From: Symsagittifera roscoffensis
Lineage: Eukaryota; Xenacoelomorpha; Acoela; Convolutidae
Length of the DNA stretch: 64,000 nucleotides
NCBI RefSeq assembly: GCF_963678635.1
Contig: NC_087063.1
Coordinates: forward strand, 19,774,220-19,838,219
Direction of reading: 5' to 3'
Position numbers and translations under genes: made by a program
The notes under the pieces: model-generated
Told to the model about the DNA's origin: nothing
The model's input: only the letters and a program-made list of their open reading frames with translations
Databases searched by the model: none
Shown here: positions 9,849-20,410 of the stretch, in pieces
Layout of the letters: every line of letters starts with the position of its first letter
Numbering within the stretch: the stretch's first letter is position 1

Positions 9849-12458
9849 CTAAAAAAAATTATTATTTTGAGACTGAAAAGCGGTGGTATGGGGTTGTTCT
9901 ATAATTTGTTCATATGTATTATCATCTTGTGAATGATGTGTCATTATATGTTGTATGGGACTTTGCGATATGTTTGGTCTAAAATTTGGGGTATGTGTTA
10001 TTGCTAGGTTTCGGAAATTACGTGCGACTAAGGATAATGGATGGTTATGTGGTAGGGGTGGCAGCTGTGGTGCTGTAGGCGTTACTTCTATATTATTATG
10101 TTCTTCGTTGTACGTGTTCTGTGTTGTTGCTATTTTTGTATTATATTCTTTGATTTGTGCGTCTAGAAGAATTTTGTTAATTGATGATAAAAAAATTCCA
10201 AAAAATCCTGCAAATAGTATGCGTGCTACACTTGCTTGTCTATTTACGTGTGTGTGTATAGCACATGTGTTGTAGATTCCTTTTAAAAGTGAAAAAAGAA
10301 ATCCTATAAAGTTAAACATTGCGTATAGGATAGTTAATTTTTCTAAGATGTAATAGGGCCATCCTAGAAAATCGAGAATTTCAATTTTTAGTGTAACAAA
10401 GCTAAAAATATTTATGGGTGAAACATCTTGTGGTCTGTATTTTTCACCGTTTAGATATATATAGTCTTTAATGTCTTTAAAATATCCGCTATAATCTTGT
10501 GTATAGATATCTGCAAATCCTGCTGTTTCGGCAAGTTTGCGTAAGTTTTGGTCAATTGATTGTCTTTGTATAGTGTCCATTTGTGTTAATAATTCCTGGA
10601 ATTGTTGTGTTCTAATGTGATGTTGGATATCAGATTTTGAATATATTCCAATTGATTGTAAATCAATATTTGGGTTACGAGCAATAGCTCTGATGCTTTC
10701 GGGTGAAAATTTTTTGAGTGATTGCATTAATGTGGGGTATGAGGTTAGAAGATAATATTTATCTTCATCAGGGTTCAATTGTACTACATTGTGGCTATTC
10801 TCTGATCCACATGGGACTGCGGTATCCCAAAAATATGTTCGTCTTGAAAGTGTGTCAACAAAATGTACTTCATTTTTATAAAAGATAGGGATTCTTTTAT
10901 AGCATCTTTTATCTTCAAAAACATATAGTGGTGATACTTTTTTGGTACAAGTATAAAATCATAAGATGTTTCCTTCGTAGTCTAGAAAATTTGATCTATT
11001 GCCTCATAGTAAATATCCTGCGTAGGGTATTTTTAATACTGCTAGTGCAAGTGATTGTAGGATTTGTGTCCTTTCTAATTCGCATAGTTGGTGAAGTGTT
11101 TCTAATTCGGAGAGTTACATCTCTTGAAAAATTCGACTAATCGTATAGTCTAAATTCATATCTAAGTGGATATCATAGTGGATATTACCAAAATAAGAAT
11201 TATTCATTAGTGATAGTTCTTGTAAACGTATGCTTCTAGTGTCATGTGGCTTTAGATGTCCACCAGGTTGACCATTACTTTTTTGAAAGTTAACTGGTAT
11301 ATATGATGTTCCTTCTTGTAGAGGATGACTTGTGGCATAGGGGTCAATTTTTATTTTTCCAGTGGTCATGTCGTAACCTTTTTCGTATTCAATTAATATT
11401 TCAGAATATTGGGTTTTGTGAAGTGGGTTTCTGTATTTGCATGCGAGTTCTGTTTCTTGATGTATTTGAAAACGTGTTAATTTATTTTCTATACTATGGA
11501 TATTTCGAAAATCAGTACTTTGTTTTCGTGATGGATTGACCTGTTCAAATGGAATTGTTTGTATAAAATATTTTTCGTGAAATTTTATCATTCGAGCGTG
11601 TATTTTTGCTACTTGAAATGTTGTACATGTATCTTCGGGAAACCAAACAATTGTTGCTTGTGTTCGTGTTGTAGGGTCACAATAACCTTGATCGTTTTTA
11701 CAAGGTAGTCTAATTCCTTGATAGATCATTGTGTTGTCAGATAAATCTCGTGTGAGTTGTATTTTTTCGAGTTGTATTTTCCAATCGAAAAACATTATTT
11801 CTTGATATCCTCTATTTTTTGTGTCTGCTTTGCAGTTTGATGGATTATTTATACCAATGTGTGGTATCCAGTGCTTATCGTGTATATCATAAGTTAATCT
11901 TCCATGTGTGCCGTTGTATGCGTATTTTTCATCTAATTTAATGTGTCCTTGATATCTTTCAAGTTCTGCTTGTTGTACAGAATCGGCAAAGACTTGAAAA
12001 TATACTAGTTTTCTGTCGGTGTTTTTATTTCTTGTGATGTTTAGTCTGAGTAGCTCGTTTTTACAATCATCAGGATTTAGATGTAGAAGTCGTTCTATAT
12101 TACTTTGGTAGAATGATTCATGGTCAAGTCGGTTTTTATTTCCGTTTGAAACTTGTGAACAATGTACTTTCTTTTCGGAGAATGTTGCTGTAAATTTATA
12201 TCCTATGACTGTTGTTGCTCGGGCTTTTGAATATAGTGTCGCTATTACATTTGTAGTTTTTATAGCTTGTGGTTCCGTTTCGCATTGTGATACTTGATTT
12301 ATTGCATATTGGTGTAGTGTTTTTTGTTCATTTACTTCATAATCGTAATGTGTTACTAATAAGTCTTGGGGTCCTGTGCGGGGAGAACGATTTATGTTCT
12401 GATCGGAGATGATTAGAAAAAAGAGTTGGAGGAATATCATTATTTTTAAAATATACAT
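9849..12458 (-). pseudogene. env: Envelope-like glycoprotein of the Gypsy element, chuvirid-type (disrupted)
   Basis: One frame of about 870 codons. It begins with a clear signal peptide (MYILKIMIFLQLFFLIIS), continues as a large Cys-containing ectodomain with several N-x-S/T sites (for example LNITRN, YNGTHG) and ends with two hydrophobic stretches at about residues 701-735 and 745-765, then a hydrophilic tail. Segments such as CELERTQILQSL and GNRSNFLDYEGNIL near residues 455-500, a Cys-rich stretch before them and the distal double hydrophobic region recall the class III-like glycoproteins of chuvirids. Some insect LTR elements are known to carry these. I saw no furin-site/fusion-peptide layout of the insect errantivirus type. 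The frame is broken by TAA at 11115-11117 and TGA at 11004-11006 and 10959-10961; the normal end is TAG at 9849-9851. The family assignment is by eye and needs a profile search. Confidence 0.65.
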
Positions 12459-13693
12459 GTATATGATAATCCTGAGTACGGGTTATAAAATGTTATGTAA
12501 CCAATTGTCTTTTTGGTATATCTGTCGTATTTATATATTACTTCAGTTGTTATGAATGGTGGTGGTAGTGATTGAGCTGTTATATTTGGTGGGTTTAATG
12601 GGTAAGGATGCTGAGCAATGTTGTTTAGTTTAACCGTGATTTCAAATTTTAATTGTAGACTATTTTGTTGGAGTATTTGGATGTTATGTTCACGAATGTC
12701 TTCGTGGATGTCTTGTCTATACTGTAATCTATGAAGTGCCCAGTTGTGGAGTCGTTTACTTTCTGGGTGCTGTCCAAATAATGGTGGGGGTGCTGTGAAT
12801 GTGTTCCAGTCTAATCTTAAAGGGATATTTGTTGATGATTGTTCTCGATATCTAGCGTCGAGGTTATTTGGGAAATTTAAAGGGAAAGGCGTCGGTGAAA
12901 TCTGGCTTATTGATGGTGTTGACGGTAGTGATAATGTTTCTGGTAGTGATGATGATGTTGTTGTATCCGTAGAAATATCTATTGGATTATTTATTAAATT
13001 TGGTTCACCTCGTGTGAATGATTGTGTTGTCCATTATGGTAGTCGTGATGTTTGGTTTTGGGGGTTGAATGGATTTTCACGTATTTGTTCAGATGTTGGT
13101 GTTGAACCTAAGTAATCTGAGGGTAGACTTGAGGTGCTACGTTGTGAAAGAAGTGTAGGGGTTTCTGGTAAAATGCTAATTGGGTTTTCCGGAGTAGTTG
13201 GTGATGGGGATTGGGGTAAATCAAAATGAACTCGATGGGTTTGAAAATTCCTATTTCGTCGTGGATGTATAATTTGTCTATTTATTTCAACTGTATTTTG
13301 GTTTTGACTAATATTTCTGATTCTACTTAATTCTTGTGGTAGTGTTGGGTACAAGTTATATGTTGGTTCACTTAGAGGTGCCTGTCGCTGAACTGGTTCT
13401 AATGATTCAAATAGGCGAACGTGTCGTTCTTCAAAAGTGGATGGGTTATCTTGGAAAGAAATTCGTGTAGATGTTTGGGGGTTTTGGGTAGTTGTAGGTA
13501 TTGTCGGGTTTTCTTGGGATGATGTCAGTGAAGACTGACTGTGTGATTGTTGGTTAGCAATTTTTGATTGAGGGTTTTTTGATTGATTTCTTTTAGTGAA
13601 AAATTTATGTTCATTGTAGTATTCTTCAAGAAAAAGAATTAAAAGGATTGTTGCTAAGGCGAATGTTATAATTGCCTTTTTTTACATTAGCAT
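12446..13693 (-). pseudogene. Membrane-anchored Pro/Ser-rich protein of the Gypsy element (ORF Y)
   Basis: One frame of about 415 codons with two premature TAA codons, at 13682-13684 (codon 4, just after a Met-Leu-Met start) and 13034-13036. The N-terminus has a single hydrophobic helix (AIITFALATILLILFL), as in a type II membrane protein. A long low-complexity region rich in Pro, Ser, Thr, Gln and Asn follows, then a more structured C-terminal third (WALHRLQYRQDIHED...). Its stop codon overlaps the start of the glycoprotein frame by 13 bases, which suggests coupled expression. I do not recognise the protein. The start is uncertain because of the immediate stop. Confidence 0.55.
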
Positions 13694-13779
13694 ATTGTCA
13701 ATATTAGGGATGATAAAAATGTTATAAAAATTACAAATAGTAAAAAAATATCTGTTCTACTAAAAATGGTTCGAATCAT

Positions 13780-14007
13780 TTAAATAATTTTTGGGTTTTC
13801 GTACCTGTGAATATGATCAATGACTTGGGAAAGTTGGAGATATATTTCAAATAGCGAGTAGAAAATTAAAAATATATTGCAAAAAATGATTAAAATTATT
13901 ATGAAAGCTTCAAAAGTATCAAAGAGAAATATGAATAAAAGTTTAAATATTGTTAAAAAGTTTATGAAAATGTTGAAAATTATGTTGACTGATTGAGAGA
14001 AGAGCAT
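13780..14007 (-). CDS. Small two-helix hydrophobic protein of the Gypsy element
   Basis: 75 codons, starting MLFSQSVNIIF, almost entirely hydrophobic up to about residue 58, with two or three potential membrane helices and a short charged C-terminus (HIHRYENPKII). It sits between integrase and ORF Y. The region is so AT-rich that phenylalanine and isoleucine codons dominate by composition, so it may be a chance frame; its position in the envelope block is the main argument for it. No homologue recognised. Confidence 0.35.
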   Translation of the reverse strand: MLFSQSVNIIFNIFINFLTIFKLLFIFLFDTFEAFIIILIIFCNIFLIFYSLFEIYLQLSQVIDHIHRYENPKII

Positions 14008-14599
14008 TTAAGAAATGGCTTCGTGGTCGAATATTTTTTGTTATTTGGGGCGATTTTCAAGTGTGGTCGAATTATTTATTGATTTTTTGACAAGTGGGTT
14101 GAGTTTTGGGAAAAATTGTTGGGGGCGAATTTTATGGTGTTAGGGAGGTCTTCTTTGCTTTATTTTTATTTGTCAGTTGATCTGGGGTATTTTTGAGGTT
14201 TTTGTACTTTAGGCTAAATTGGTATGGTCGTACTTTTGCTTTAGGCTAATTTAACGTTTTTGTTTGGGGGGTTTTTGTGGTCTGAATTGGGAAAATATTG
14301 TTGATTTTTGCGTTATTAGATAAGGGAGGGTTATGATATTATGGTGGTATTTATTTTAGTTGTCAAGATTTAGCAGGTTGCTTATTTTTGACCTGGAGGT
14401 TGTAAAGTTATAGTTATAGATATGCCTGGAGTTTAATATCTTTCGTCTAATTGGTTTGTGTTAGAGTTATATAAGGTGACGGATTGAATGAATCCTATTG
14501 GCTAATTTTGAAGTAGAATCGCTGCGTGTTTGCAGCATGTTATTTTGAAAAATGAAGATTCAAAATGTTTCAAAGGTGCAAAGAGTATTAATTTTAAAA
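14008..14599 (-). other. Spacer between integrase and the envelope block
   Basis: No coding frame on either strand and no repeat noted. It may hold splice or promoter signals for subgenomic expression of the downstream frames; none can be identified with confidence. Confidence 0.3.
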
Positions 14600-16540
14600 T
14601 TAAAGCTGTTTTTGAAATTCAACTTTCTTTAATATTTTAGATTGTGGGATAAATGTTTTGTAGTTTTTACGTGGTTGATTTCTAAGTCGTGATGACTCTC
14701 TATGTTCTGATTTCTCGACTTGTTCTTGAGGTATAATTTTTTCTATCATTTTTCTATTTTTACTTTCTTTTTGATGTGTTTTTTCATCTAGATTTTTTGT
14801 ATTATTTTTGGTTGTAGTTGGTTTTTTATTTTGTTTTTCAAGGTGAATGTCGTTTTGTTCATTTATTTCGTTTTCCATATGTGGGTGATTTTGAATAACT
14901 TTTAAACTTGTGAAAGAATATAATTGAGTTAGTTCGCGTAGTGCGTATTCTTTTGGGTAGTAAGGCAATAGATTGTTTCTATGTTGAACAATTTCTTTTT
15001 TGTCTGAATCGGTGAATTTATATGTTAAGTCTGTGGGTTTGGCGATTATTTGGTATGGTCCTTTACGAAGGGGTTGTAATTTTTTAGAAATTCCTTTTTG
15101 GGTATTAAAATTTGGTATTAAGACAAATGTTCCAATTTTTAAATCTGAGACTGGTGTAAAGCGTGAATTTATTTGATCATTAATGTTCTGCCTTTGTAAC
15201 AATTGTTTTGTTACTTTTTGATAAATTTCATTGTGTTTTTTATCTCTATTTAAAATCCATTCGGTGTGTGTACCGGAGGCTAATTTAAGGATTTGTGGGT
15301 GATGAAAATGATCTTCATCATGTGTGTGTAAAGGTAGGTTATAACAAATTGAGTCTTTATTTGGTTGGCAAGGACCTTGTGTATTTTTATGATAATTTGC
15401 TGTAAACATAATTGGTTTACGTGGCTTTTGATTAAAAACCATTTCGTATGGTGAAATTCCTAGAGTTGTCGTAATTTGTGAATTATATGCTAAGGGAAAT
15501 AATTTTACATCTGCTGACCATTCTGTGTATCTTGTATCATTTCCATTTATGATACATCTAAGATATTCTTGTAGTGAACGGTTCATACCTTCGACTAAAC
15601 CGTTAGTCCAAGGTGCATGAGATGTACGCGGTTTGTGCTTAATGTTGTATAAATGACATAATGTGATGATTTCATTATTTATGAATTCTGTACCGTTGTC
15701 TGTGACTAAAATTTCGGGTAATCCGAATTTGGCTATCCAGTGTTCGTAAAGTGTTGTGTAAGCATAGTAAGCGTTACAATGTGGTACTGGGTTGAGTGCT
15801 ACATAGTGTGTGAATGCGTCAACAATTACCATAATGTAGGAGTTTCCTTCAGAGGATGGTGAAATTGGTCCTTTTGTATCAAATGATATACGGTGGTTAA
15901 AATATAAACTTTGTCCTTTAAAATCTTGTTTTTGTGCTATTTGTTTTTGATTTGGATAAGGTTTATTTAGCTGACATACTATTCAATCCTTGCATAGTAC
16001 TTTTATCCAAATTGGTGCATTTGGGAAGTAAAAATTTTGTGTAAAATTTGAATATGTTTTCTCTGATTAAGAGTGTCCTTTAATGTTTTGTGTATGTGAA
16101 ATGTTAAAAGCTATTAGAATCATACTTAAAGGGAGACAGGGAACTGTAGAATCGTTTAAATGATATTGTAGAAGGTCTGTGTTTTCGTTAATTGTTGTAT
16201 TATTAAATTTTCGAAAATATCGGAGTAGTAATTTATTTCCTAAAATTGTGGTATCTGCCTTTACGGGCTTAGTTTTGTATTTGTGCCATGATTTTAGTTG
16301 TCTAATTACTGGGTCAAGATTTTGATATTGTTTCAAGCTGTTAATTGTAATTTTATCTGTTGGAGGGAGAAAAATGTTTTCAATTTCTAATTTAGACAAG
16401 GGAATTGTGTCAAGTGAGTCATGTAGGTCAAAAACTTGATTTATTGTGTATTTTGAATCATTTGTTTGTGGTCCTGATAAATTTATTTTATCAGTTAAGT
16501 TTTCTTTTTCAATTAACGGAAAAAGGTCTTTTTTTATGCG
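14600..16540 (-). pseudogene. Integrase domain of the Gypsy Pol (disrupted)
   Basis: Inserts cDNA into the genome. The N-terminal zinc-binding region lies at about 16090-15960, but a TAA (16067-16069) and a TGA (15983-15985) interrupt it, the latter where a zinc-ligand cysteine is expected before IVCQLNK. The catalytic core follows with VDAFTHY, VTDNGTEF and NGLVEGMNRSLQEYL, giving the D, D and E residues. A GPY-type C-terminal motif (LRKGPYQII) and NNLLPYYPKEYAL come next, then a 130-residue Lys-rich tail. A frameshift near 16545-16560 separates it from the RNase H side. The core itself is uninterrupted, but the N-terminal stops make this copy non-functional as read. Confidence 0.85.
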
Positions 16541-18850
16541 AGTGGTGTTTTATTCGTTTTTGTTGAGTGTTACTTTGTATCCATTGTGAGTATGGAATTG
16601 GTTTGAAAGTTGATGTTCCAAGTAGATCAGCTTCGTAGTGGTTATTTTGGCAATCTAAGTAAAGTGGGAAGTGTTGGAGATTATTTATTTGTGATTGTTC
16701 AATGTCAGTTTTTAATGCATATTTGCATTCTAGTCGGGGTGATGTTTCGTCTTTTGCAAGGTAAAATTTTATATTTTTAGGTATTTCAACTGTAGTTTTT
16801 CGTGTAAGTAATTCAGGTGGTGTATTTCGACTTAATGTATCTGGTAATGCAAGATTCTTTCCTGCTGTCCAAACTATATGTAAATTCCATTAGTATTAAT
16901 TGAAATCTATAAACTCGATGATTTGGATTTGACTTTTGTGTAAAGAGAAAAATGATTGGTTTATGATCTGTGAATAGAACTGTTGGATGTTTTGATCCAA
17001 GTATTAGAAATTCATATTCTGTAAGTGTATAAATTATAGCTGTACATTCTCTCATTAGAGTTGAGAGTCGTAGCTCTGCTTGAGTGAATAATCGGGAATT
17101 TGCTGATATAAGGTTTATTTTAATTGTACCACTGTGTGATTGTAGTAATGCTGCGCCGATGCCAAAACTTGAAGCATCGCACATTGCGTAGAATGGTTGA
17201 TTTGGATCTGGGATTGTGTTTGAAATTTGTTCAGTTAAAAGTTTTTTAATTTCTTCAAATCGTGTTTGATGTTCAGTGGTCCATTCAAAATTATTTTGTT
17301 GTCTGAGGATAGTATAGAATGGTCTTAAATATAATTGCATTTTGTAAACGTACTTGCTTAAGAAATTTAACATTCCAAGGAATTCTTGGATTTTCTTTTT
17401 GTTTGTTGGTGGTTGAAGTTTTTGAATAGAATCAATGTGTGATTTTAATGGAGTGATTGTGTTTCTTTCTATGTTATGTCCTAAAAATTTAACTCGTGTT
17501 AAAAAGAAGTGTGATTTATCGGGGGCGGCCTTCAGATTTTTGTTCTGAAGTATTTTATGATAGTGTTCTAAAACTGTAAACATTTCTTCTTTTGTCTGTG
17601 ATTGCATAAAAACATCGTCTAAATAGGTGATTGCGTTTTTCTTAAGTATTAGTGGTCTAAAAATTTTACTCATAAAAGCTGAAAATGCTGCTGGTCCTAT
17701 GGATATTCCATAGAAGAGGCGATTGAATTCATATTGTTGATTTCCATTAACAAATTGTGTTAAACGTCGTGATTGTTCATCTAGTGGCATTCGATTGTAT
17801 GCACTATTCATGTCTGCGGTTGTAAAGTATTTTCCGTTTATTTTTGTTAAAATAACTTGTATTGGTTCAATAGGCCAATTGCATTTTGATTCGTCTATTA
17901 ATGAATTGATATATCTAGCGTCTAAAACTATTTTTAATGATTCTCTTTTGGCTAGGATGATAACAGGGTTAATAAATGTGTTACCTTTTGGTTGTTCTTT
18001 TTTGTTTACTGGTGAGATAATTTTGTATTGTTCTAAAATATCCAGTAATCTATTTACCTTATCGTGTAAATGAATTGGTACTTTACTTGCTCTTTGTTTT
18101 TTGAAAACCGCGTCAGGTTTTAACGGGAGATAGAGTGATGAACTGATTTTCCCAACATCAAATTTTAATGTTGCATAGATTGTTGAATATTTTAACAGTT
18201 GTTTCGCTAGTTCATCAAATTCGATTTGTGTAATTTGCGAGTGTTCAAAGTTAAACATCGTCAAAAATTGTTGTTGTTCTTTTGTGTAGTTTGTTATATT
18301 GAATGTTGGTTTAAAATATGGTGTTTTTGTGAAATAATCTGTGTTCCTCTTTTCATTGCTTATTATACTATCTATGGATAGTTCTTCGTTAAGAATTGTG
18401 GATTGACAAATATCTAATAATTGGAGTATATTATTTACGCGGTATGCTTTTTCATATACGGGTGATATTGTAGCGTTTGTTTCGCAATATCCTAAAAGTC
18501 CTAAGGGTAATGTTACTTGGTACGGTGTGTTGTTATACACATATAGCGAAATGATGTCTGAATTCGTATTTTTCAAATATTTTATAGATGAAATTGTGAT
18601 TTTGAAAATTTTATGAATAGGTTTAAACTCAAAGTCTGACATGAAGAGTTGTTGTTTATTTTGACTTTTGTCATATTGGTGAACTTGTTTTATCGAAAAG
18701 TTATATATGTTTCCTGATAGTGGTTTCAGGTAATTCCGTTGTTGGTTATATACTGGATAAAATTTTGAAAAGAATGGTGGTTGTTTATTTAATCTTTGAA
18801 AAAATGTTAGAGCTGATTTTTTGTTTTTGTGTATTTATCTTTGATTAGTA
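16541..18850 (-). pseudogene. Reverse transcriptase and RNase H of the Gypsy Pol
   Basis: The main frame (18642-16813) is uninterrupted for about 600 codons. RT motifs run in order: KIVLDARYINSLI, YFTTADMNSAYNRMPLDE, QYEFNRLFYGISIGPAAF, the catalytic YLDD at 17614-17625 and FLGHNIE. RNase H follows with FYAMCDASSFGIGAALLQ (first Asp), LSTLMRECTAI (Glu) and VLFTDHKPI (Asp). A frameshift near 16880 shifts the end of RNase H into another frame that continues VWTAGKNLALPDTLSRN, the usual Ty3/Gypsy junction motif, for about 110 codons. On the 5' side the same frame extends past the Met at 18642 to about 18820, where an A-rich run shifts it from the protease frame. Confidence 0.92.
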
Positions 18851-19571
18851 GTTTACTATTCAAGATGTTGATTGTTGGTATATATTTAGATATAAATGGT
18901 ATACCAATAATATTGTGTTTAATATCAGTGATATGAAATATTTGTTTAAATGGTTTGTTTAGAATTTTATTTTGCTCCATTTTTCTTGAGGGGAGGAGGA
19001 ATAATTGAACTTTTCCATAATTTATTAATGTTGATCCTTGTGCTCTTGCTAGTTTACTAGAGGTTGCAAGAGGCGTTAATTTTGGGTGTAATGTTTTGAT
19101 TTCATTCCATGTGGGAATGTTAATTATGTTTGATTCTGCTCCTGAATCAATTAAAAAATCAATTTCAAGATCTGGTGGTTGAAATTCGTTGTTTCTGGGA
19201 CTTTCTAAGAGAAATGGTATTGTCCAAATTTATTCTCTGGGTTGTTCTTTTTGTATATTTTGATAGATATGATTTGTATTTAAACATTTTGTTTCGTCGT
19301 TTTCGTTGGGTTTACATGCCGTGTTAATTTCGTTTATTTCTTTTGCAGTTTTTGTAGTATTGATGGGTTCAATGTGATCATTGTGAAGGAGTTCCAATTG
19401 ATTTTCATATATATGTGATGTAAAAGGTTGTTCATATATAATAGATTCGTAGTCGTTTTCGACTTCTATCATTTTTATGGAGATGGTATTTTCTGTATCA
19501 CTTTCTGTGTCTGATGATTCACAGTTTATTTGATTTAGTTGTAGTTCGTTACTTCCTGTGTCATCAATACC
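18820..19571 (-). pseudogene. Retropepsin (aspartic protease) domain of the Gypsy element
   Basis: Processes Gag and Pol. The active-site motif FLIDSGAESNIINIPTW includes DSGA at 19137-19148, about 28 codons after an in-frame TAA at 19230-19232. The downstream flap and hydrophobic core region (QIFHITDIKHNIIGIPFI) fits a retropepsin, with an Ile-Ile-Gly-Ile stretch in place of the common ILG motif. The upstream part is an acidic linker (about 19571-19260). Frameshifts at a six-C run (19572-19577) and near 18820 separate it from the nucleocapsid and RT frames. Confidence 0.8.
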
Positions 19572-20410
19572 TGGGGGGTTTGATGTTTTTCTTCATTTGA
19601 CTGTACTTGATTAATATGACTTTGATGTTTTGGTGTACTACTTCTGTATCGATGTTTAGAATTATTATAATGGTTATTATTCCTATGTGGTGATTGGGAA
19701 TAATTTCTATATTGATTAGTATAACTTGAATTTCGATTTTGTGAATTATTCCGTGATCTGTTTTGATAATTATTATTTGATCTATGATAGTTTGATCTGT
19801 TATATGAATTATTTCTTGATCGATTGTTTGAGTAATTCTGATTTCGATTGTTTGAATAACTTCTATTTCGATTATGTGAATAGTTTCTATTTCTGTTATA
19901 TGATGAATTTCGTGATTGATTATTGGAATAGTGTTTATTTCTTGGGTTTGATTGTGAATTTGATCTTGAATAGTTATTTCGACTATTTGATCGATTATAA
20001 TGATTTTGTGAAGAATTCTGTGTATTTCTTCGTTCTGGTGATCTTCTTCCTTAACTTGAGTTATATGGTGATTGATTTCTCGCGTAACTGGTGTTGTTCG
20101 GAAGTGGTTTTCCTGAATTGTTGTTACTGTATACATTTTTGTTTGGTAGATTTTGATCTTTCTTCGTGTATTGATAGAATGATTTATTTGGTTCTTTATA
20201 TTTTTGAGGTTTGTTTTGGTTATCCTGTTGCTTTTGTCTGCATTCGGATATACTATGTCCGTATCGTCGGCAATAATTACACCATTTTTTGAAAGATGGT
20301 TTGCCTTTAAAATTTGGGTGTTGTTCGTAAATATTTAGTATTTCAGTGATTTTTTCAACTAAGTCTGTATCTGATTCCTGTATGTTATTGATATTTGTAG
20401 TGTTTGTTTC
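19572..20410 (-). pseudogene. Gag nucleocapsid: zinc knuckle plus Arg/Ser/Asn-rich tail
   Basis: Binds the element RNA. The CCHC knuckle CNYCRRYGHSISEC (20240-20281, spacing C-x2-C-x4-H-x4-C) is followed by a linker. About 150 residues built from NRSRNNS, YNRNRNYS and YSNNRN-like words come after that, a basic RNA-binding tail. A TAA at 20051-20053 interrupts the tail. The repeating codons create false open frames in the other registers on both strands (for example at 19564-20136 and 19726-20292), which I discount. A one-base shift near 20400 separates this frame from the capsid. Confidence 0.8.

Noticed and set aside
15983-15985. TGA at the expected zinc-ligand cysteine of the Gypsy integrase, considered as selenocysteine or recoding
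   Set aside because: A TAA lies 28 codons upstream and other stops occur throughout the element; simple decay or sequence error is more likely.
19564-20292. Long open frames on both strands (190 and 188 codons) rich in Ile/His or Asn/Tyr/Phe
   Set aside because: They are other-register readings of the repetitive Arg/Ser/Asn-rich nucleocapsid tail, whose own frame continues directly from the zinc knuckle.
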